10,237 nucleotides of DNA, taken from assembly GCA_024278415.1 (NCBI GenBank), contig JAJRTI010000720.1:1-10237 (forward strand), given 5' to 3'. Below the pieces are notes generated by a model. It was not told the origin of the DNA. It worked only from the letters and a program-made list of their open reading frames with translations, and did no database searches. Position numbers and translations under genes: made by a program. This DNA comes from Planctomycetota bacterium. Lineage in GTDB: Bacteria; Planctomycetota; Brocadiia; JAJRTI01. The stretch's first letter is position 1; each line of letters begins with the position of its first letter. Positions 5,821 to 10,237 of this stretch are shown piece by piece.

Positions 5821-8799
5821 ATGCGAACACATGCCGTTACAGTGATCTTGCTGGGGGCCTGCGCCCCCCTGCTCTTGGCTGCCCAGAAGGACGTCGAGGT
5901 CACGCTTGTGCGCCAGGGGCAGCCGCAGGCGAGCATCGTGCTCGCGGACCGGCCGAGCCGCGCGGCCGAGTTCGCGGCTGCGGAGCTGCGCCATCACGTG
6001 CAGAAGATCACCGGCGCGCTGCTGCCCTTTGCCGCGCCTGGCGAAAACGCGCGCGGCACGCGGATTCTCATTGGCGAGAGCGCTGCGACCCGCGGCCTCG
6101 GTTTGCGCGCGGAGGACCTCCAGCCTCGGCAATACCTCATTCGCTTCACGCCGGGCGCGATTGTGCTGATGGGGCGGGACAAGCCGGACGAGGCGAAGAC
6201 TTCCGGCCCTCGCACGCCCGAATGGGCCAGCGGCAAGTTCGGCCACGCGGTTGAGTTCAACGGCCGCGACACCGTGCTGCGCGCGTTCGATTGCCCGTTC
6301 CCCGACGACGAAGGGTCGATGGAGGCGTGGGTCTGGATCCCAGCCAACCCGCCGGCGAAGGCCGGCACGATCCTCCGTCTCGACGGCCGCAACCCTTGGA
6401 CCTACCACATTGTGCAGCGCGATCCCAAGAGCGGCCGCATCGCGTACCAAGTGTACGACGGCAAAAAGGGCGCGCGGGTCACGGCGAAGCCGGTGACGGA
6501 AGGATGGCATCACGTGCTCGCGACGCACAGCACGCGGATCGGCAAAATCGAACTGTTCATCGACGGCGTGAGCCAGGGCCAACACGCGTACTCGCGTACC
6601 ACGTGCAAAGGCGCGGTGCTCGGCATTGGCGGCATCGCGCCGCACGGCGCGGCAACCACCGTGGGCAACCCCTTCCTCGGCGTGATCGACGAAGTGCGCC
6701 TCTCGAACGTCGTGCGCCGGCCCTCGCTCGCGCGGCCGGAGCGCGATGCGAGCACGGTGCTGCTGCTGCGCTTCGACGAAGGCCGGGGCCGGCCGCGCAC
6801 GGGCGGGAAGGCGCTCGATGGCGTCGATCCGCCGGACTACTTCGAGCCCAAGGGCACGCTGAACGCGACGTACGATTTCCTCGAGCGCTTTTGCGGCGTG
6901 CGGTGGTATCTGCCCGGCGAGATCGGCACGACGTATCCCAAGTCTCCCACGCTCACCATCAAAGGCCGCGACGTGCTGCGCCAGCCGGCGATGGAGTATC
7001 TCTGGATCACGCCGACGGCGCTTTACGTGCCCACGTGGGACGACCCGGTGTCGGGCTTCCAGACCAAAATCTGGAAACTGCGTATGCGCATCGGCGGAGT
7101 GCCGTACAACTGCAACCACTCCTTCTACGGGTACTACGACCGCTTCCTCAAGTCGAACCCGGAATGGTTCGCCAAGGGCTACACCGGCCGGCCGCCGCAG
7201 ATGTGCTTCACCGACCCTGGCTTCCGGGCCAACGTGGTGAAGGAGGCGCGGGAGTATTTCGATGGCCGCGGCGCCGGGCGAGGCGCGCGCGCCGCGGGCG
7301 ATTTCTACGGCCTCGTGCCCATGGACAACTCGTCGTACTGCAAGTGCGCCGCGTGCCAGGCGCTCATGGACCCGGCCGAGGCGGACAACCCGCAGTTCTC
7401 CAACGGCCGCGCGAGCCGGTACGTGTTCGACTTCGTGAACGCGGTGGCCAAGGAGACGCGCAAGACGCACCCGAACAAGTTCATCGCCGCGCTCGCGTAC
7501 TCGCGCTACGCGTACTATCCCAAGGGGCTGACGCTCGAACCGAACATCTCGGTGCAGATGTGCCTGCACGTGCGCAACTGGTGGGTGCCGGCCATGGAGG
7601 CCAACGACCGGCGCATGTTCCAACAGTGGACGAGCCGCGAGGCCGGCAAGCGCCCGCTGTATCTGTGGCTGTACTACAACTTCCCCGCGGGGTTGGGGCG
7701 CAACCGCGCGTTCCGCTGCTTCCCCGGCTACTTCGCGCATACCGTCGTGCGGCAGATGAAGATGTACCACGCCGCGGGCATCCGGGGCATTTTCATGGAG
7801 CATTCGAGCGAGGTGGGCCACCCGCACATGCTCGATCTGCCGGACATGTACGTCACGTTCAAGCTCGCGGACGATCCCACGCTCGACGGCAACAAGATGA
7901 TCGACGAGTTCTTCGAGCGCTTCTACGGCGCGGCCGCGGAGCCCATGCGGCAGCTCTACCTCCGCATCGAGGAGACGTTCAGCAACCCGGCCAACTACCC
8001 GAAGGAAATCCAAGACGCGCCGGGGCGGCACCAAAACGAGGAGATCGCTTGGGGCGTCTTGGGCACGCCCGAGCGCATGGCCGAGTTCGGCCGGCTCATG
8101 TCCAAGGCCCGAGCCTCGGCCAAGACGCGCACCGAGACCGAGCGCGTCGCTTTGTTCGACAAAGGCGTGTGGCAGTACATGGTCGCCGGCCGCAAGCAAT
8201 ACCTCGCGCGGCGCGCCGGCCGCATGCGCAAGCCGCCCAGCGCGCGCGTGCCGCGCATCGCCGACGCCGGCGGCGACGTCGCGAAGGTCAACTGGGCCGC
8301 GGCGTCCGTCTTGGGGCCGTGGAAGACGGTCATGGGCGACGCGATCGACCGGCAGGTGGAGTGCCGCGTCGCGCACGACGGCTCCTTCCTCTACGTGCAG
8401 CTCCAGGAGCGGCTTGATTCGAAGCGGCTCGTCGCGGCCGGAGACGTGTGGTCCGGCGACGACTGGGAGATGGTCTTTGCGCGGCGACGCGGGAAGCCGT
8501 ACTTCCACTTCGCGGTCTCGCCGAAGGCTGCGACCCAAGCGCAGCGACGCGAGGGCAAGGTGACGCCGTGGGCGTGCGGAGCCCGCGTCGTGTCGGACAC
8601 TTCCGCGCCGGATCGCTGGGTCGTGCGCATTGCATTCCCGCTGGATAAGCTCACCGAAGCGGGCCTGAAGCCTGGCGGCCGGTTCTACGCCAACTTCTAC
8701 CGCGCCAGCCCGCGTGCGAGCCGGCTGCTGGCTTGGAGCCCGCCGTTCGCGCCAACCTTCCACAACCTCACGCGGCTGGGCGAGTTGGTGCTGGAATAG
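5821..8799 (+). CDS. Secreted DUF4838 protein with embedded LamG-like domain and C-terminal CBM9-like domain
   Basis: Product of 992 residues, with AGAGGAG (5808-5814) 6 nt before the ATG. Residues 1-21 are a Sec signal peptide, probably cleaved near LAA (19-21). The sequence LGAC (11-14) loosely resembles a lipobox, but more hydrophobic sequence follows it. Residues about 35-118 match the N-terminal alpha/beta domain shared with GH67-type alpha-glucuronidases (LADRPSRAAEFAAAELRHHV). Residues about 133-322 form a LamG/concanavalin-like sandwich (KFGHAVEFNGRD, GWHHVLAT, ELFIDG, GVIDEVRLSN). The first fold then resumes at GTLNATYDFLERFCGVRWYLPGE (345-367). DUF4838 proper spans about 340-710 and includes DNSSYCKCAACQAL (502-515), a Cys cluster typical of the family. 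Residues about 820-992 resemble CBM9 (KVNWAAASVLGPW, then DDWEMVF). DUF4838 function is mostly unestablished; a glycan-active role is inferred from the fold, the binding domains and the GH2 neighbour. Confidence 0.93.
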   Translation: MRTHAVTVILLGACAPLLLAAQKDVEVTLVRQGQPQASIVLADRPSRAAEFAAAELRHHVQKITGALLPFAAPGENARGTRILIGESAATRGLGLRAEDLQPRQYLIRFTPGAIVLMGRDKPDEAKTSGPRTPEWASGKFGHAVEFNGRDTVLRAFDCPFPDDEGSMEAWVWIPANPPAKAGTILRLDGRNPWTYHIVQRDPKSGRIAYQVYDGKKGARVTAKPVTEGWHHVLATHSTRIGKIELFIDGVSQGQHAYSRTTCKGAVLGIGGIAPHGAATTVGNPFLGVIDEVRLSNVVRRPSLARPERDASTVLLLRFDEGRGRPRTGGKALDGVDPPDYFEPKGTLNATYDFLERFCGVRWYLPGEIGTTYPKSPTLTIKGRDVLRQPAMEYLWITPTALYVPTWDDPVSGFQTKIWKLRMRIGGVPYNCNHSFYGYYDRFLKSNPEWFAKGYTGRPPQMCFTDPGFRANVVKEAREYFDGRGAGRGARAAGDFYGLVPMDNSSYCKCAACQALMDPAEADNPQFSNGRASRYVFDFVNAVAKETRKTHPNKFIAALAYSRYAYYPKGLTLEPNISVQMCLHVRNWWVPAMEANDRRMFQQWTSREAGKRPLYLWLYYNFPAGLGRNRAFRCFPGYFAHTVVRQMKMYHAAGIRGIFMEHSSEVGHPHMLDLPDMYVTFKLADDPTLDGNKMIDEFFERFYGAAAEPMRQLYLRIEETFSNPANYPKEIQDAPGRHQNEEIAWGVLGTPERMAEFGRLMSKARASAKTRTETERVALFDKGVWQYMVAGRKQYLARRAGRMRKPPSARVPRIADAGGDVAKVNWAAASVLGPWKTVMGDAIDRQVECRVAHDGSFLYVQLQERLDSKRLVAAGDVWSGDDWEMVFARRRGKPYFHFAVSPKAATQAQRREGKVTPWACGARVVSDTSAPDRWVVRIAFPLDKLTEAGLKPGGRFYANFYRASPRASRLLAWSPPFAPTFHNLTRLGELVLE

Positions 8800-8804
8800 C
8801 TGGC

Positions 8805-8818
8805 CCCGCCACGGCGGG
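8805..8818 (+). terminator. Short GC hairpin just after the DUF4838 gene
   Basis: CCCGCC / GGCGGG (8805-8810 and 8813-8818) forms a tight hairpin starting 6 bp past the TAG stop (8797-8799). No T-run follows, so a classical intrinsic terminator is not supported. It may instead be an mRNA 3'-end stabiliser or another dispersed GC palindrome. The same strand continues into the GH2 gene 163 bp after the stop, so read-through transcription remains possible. Confidence 0.3.
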
Positions 8819-8872
8819 CGGGCGTGACACTTGCGCGCTCTGAACAGCAAAATGCGGGCTTGTAGCCTTCAA

Positions 8873-8887
8873 GTCCCCGTTGGGGAC
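8873..8887. repeat. GTCCCC-GTT-GGGGAC hairpin, related to the 5553 repeat
   Basis: This perfect 6-bp stem with a GTT loop carries CCCC-GTT-GGGG, the reverse complement of the CCCC-AAC-GGGG core at 5556-5565. It lies in the 163-bp gap between the DUF4838 and GH2 genes, about 75 bp before the GH2 start. It is probably another member, in opposite orientation, of the same dispersed hairpin family. Confidence 0.45.
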
Positions 8888-8962
8888 CGACGGCCGACGA
8901 ACGCGTGACAGACACGAGCGACGCACTCCAACGTTGACACGACACGAGAATGGAGAACGTTG

Positions 8963-10237
8963 ATGTCCAGACTGAAGCTCACGGCTGCATTGGTGGTGTT
9001 CGGCCAATTCGTCTGCACACTTGGCGCGCGAAGCGCCGAGTCCCTTGCCCTCGTCCCCGTGGTCCCCTATCGGCCGCTGCAATTCGACCGCTCCAAACTT
9101 GGCCCGGCAGGTTGGCGGCTGGATCCCGTGCCGGTCGACTGGGTGGCGGTCTCGTTGGATGGCACGTGGAAGCTCAAGGATCTGCCGCTCAAGAAGGACG
9201 CGAAGAACCCCTTCGCGAATCCGCTCGATGATGCCGGCATGCGCGCGGGATACTTCAAACGCGACTTCGACGATACGGGCTGGGCCGGTTTTCCCGTGCC
9301 GTGGAGTTGGTATCGAGCCGCGGATGGCGGACGGGGCAAGTACGTGCCCGGCAAGCTCGCGTGGTATCGGCGCACGTTCGAGTTGAAGCCGACGCAACTC
9401 GCTGCGGGGCGGCGAATCGTCCTCGACTTCCGGGGCGTTGCCGCGCAGGCGGACGTGTGGGTAAACGGCCAGAAGGCCGGGCCGCGACACGTGGGCCGAT
9501 ACGACAGCTTCCAATACGACGTCACGCCCCACGTGAGAGCGGGCGCGAACACGCTCGCGGTGCGCGTGTACGAGTGGCGCGGCGATAGGAGCTACCGGCG
9601 CCGCGACGTGGGGGGCATCTATCAGCCGGTGCGGCTGCTGTCGGTCCCGTCGTCCTTGTTCTCGAACCGGATGATGGTCACGAGTCTGGTGAAAGGGAAG
9701 GCGATCGAGGTCGAGGCGGAGTTCGTCAACCCCACGGGCTCGGCCATCACGCGCAAGCTGACCGCGGAAGTGGCCCACTGGCCGACCGGCAAGGTGGCGA
9801 AAACGATGCCGTTGAAAGCCATCACGATTGCGCCCGGCAGGCACTGGGTTAAGCTCGGCCGCATCGCGCTGCCCGATCCCGTCACGTGGTCGCCCGACAA
9901 CCCGCACCTCTACACGCTGCGATTGGCCGACGAGCGGGGCCGGTCCGTTGCGCTCCAGCGATTCGGCTTTCGGGACTTCCGCGCCAGAGGGGAATGGCTC
10001 TATCTGAACGGCAAGAAGTTCAAGCCGCGCGGGTTCACGTTCTCGGTGCGCACGCTGTCGCTGTTGCACAACCGAGACAGCGACACGGAGATGCTCCTGC
10101 GCTTCATGAAATCGTTGGGCATCAACATGATTCGGCCCCATTCCGGGACCGGCATGCGCCGGGAAACGTTCTACAACCTGTGCGACGAGATCGGGATCGC
10201 GGTGTACGAGGACTGGTCCGGCTGCTGCTACGCGCAC
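8963..10237 (+). CDS. Secreted glycoside hydrolase family 2 enzyme, N-terminal 425 residues (runs off right edge)
   Basis: The frame opens at the ATG at 8963, with GGAG (8952-8955) 7 nt upstream, and stays open to the window end (425 codons). Residues 1-25 are a Sec signal peptide (hydrophobic core about 7-21, likely cleavage near GARSA). Residues about 60-225 are the GH2 sugar-binding jelly roll: LAWYRRTFEL (132-141), ADVWVNGQKAG (163-173), YDVTPHVRAGANTLAVRV (185-202) and GGIYQPVRL (217-225). Residues about 230-338 form the Ig-like middle domain, ending RFGFRDF (333-339). The TIM barrel begins at LNGKKFKPRG (348-357) and includes INMIRPHSGTG (387-397) and CDEIGIAVYEDW (407-418), the usual GH2 barrel landmarks. 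The acid/base and nucleophile glutamates lie beyond the edge, so activity (beta-galactosidase, glucuronidase, mannosidase or other) cannot be assigned. It probably acts with the two secreted proteins upstream. Confidence 0.94.
   Translation, partial: MSRLKLTAALVVFGQFVCTLGARSAESLALVPVVPYRPLQFDRSKLGPAGWRLDPVPVDWVAVSLDGTWKLKDLPLKKDAKNPFANPLDDAGMRAGYFKRDFDDTGWAGFPVPWSWYRAADGGRGKYVPGKLAWYRRTFELKPTQLAAGRRIVLDFRGVAAQADVWVNGQKAGPRHVGRYDSFQYDVTPHVRAGANTLAVRVYEWRGDRSYRRRDVGGIYQPVRLLSVPSSLFSNRMMVTSLVKGKAIEVEAEFVNPTGSAITRKLTAEVAHWPTGKVAKTMPLKAITIAPGRHWVKLGRIALPDPVTWSPDNPHLYTLRLADERGRSVALQRFGFRDFRARGEWLYLNGKKFKPRGFTFSVRTLSLLHNRDSDTEMLLRFMKSLGINMIRPHSGTGMRRETFYNLCDEIGIAVYEDWSGCCYAH

Noticed and set aside
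5758..8850. Open frame of 1030 codons on the minus strand opposite the DUF4838 gene
   Set aside because: Its product is a low-complexity Arg/Val/Ala/His-rich sequence with no domain. It mirrors a plus-strand gene with a clear signal peptide, LamG, DUF4838 and CBM9-like motifs. GC-rich third positions explain the missing stops.
8768..10237. Open frame of about 490 codons on the minus strand opposite the GH2 gene
   Set aside because: The plus strand encodes consecutive GH2 landmarks; the antisense product is low complexity.

Overview
The window looks like a glycan-utilisation neighbourhood from a GC-rich bacterium of the Planctomycetota / Verrucomicrobiota-Lentisphaerota / Hydrogenedentota type. 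This placement is inferred from the gene families present: a PF12831-type FAD oxidoreductase, Gfo/Idh/MocA, DUF4838 with LamG and CBM9-like parts, and glycoside hydrolase family 2. It is also inferred from intergenic regions rich in short palindromes. The phylum cannot be fixed from sequence alone. Coding density is ordinary. The very long antisense frames are by-products of high GC at third codon positions.

Layout. Two genes run leftward on the minus strand. An FAD-dependent oxidoreductase with a beta-sandwich tail (545-2269) is followed, after a 233-bp palindrome-rich gap, by the N-terminal part of a Gfo/Idh/MocA oxidoreductase that leaves the window at base 1. Neither shows a signal peptide, so both are probably cytoplasmic. 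A 654-bp divergent intergenic region follows (2270-2923). Three genes then run rightward, each with a signal peptide: a large unassigned protein with Ig-like, TIM-barrel-like and mutarotase-like regions (2924-5335), a DUF4838 protein with an embedded LamG domain and a C-terminal CBM9-like domain (5821-8799), and a family 2 glycoside hydrolase cut by the right edge (8963-10237).

How the parts may work together (inference): the secreted rightward proteins would bind and cleave a complex polysaccharide or glycoside outside the cytoplasm, and the leftward oxidoreductases would act on the released sugars inside. No transporter, SusC/SusD pair, sulfatase or regulator lies within the window, so the substrate cannot be named.

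The most unusual non-coding signals are four. (1) An exact 17-bp box with an extended -10 form, CAAGACATGTTACGATG, occurs upstream of both the unassigned gene and the DUF4838 gene, and in each case is followed by a near-identical ribosome-binding and start-codon context. At the first site that start leads to no credible gene, which suggests a decayed or displaced 5' end. (2) A composite palindromic repeat at 5553-5695 includes a perfect 20-bp inverted repeat. (3) A nested inverted-repeat element lies at 360-442. (4) A 28-bp near-palindrome lies at 468-495.
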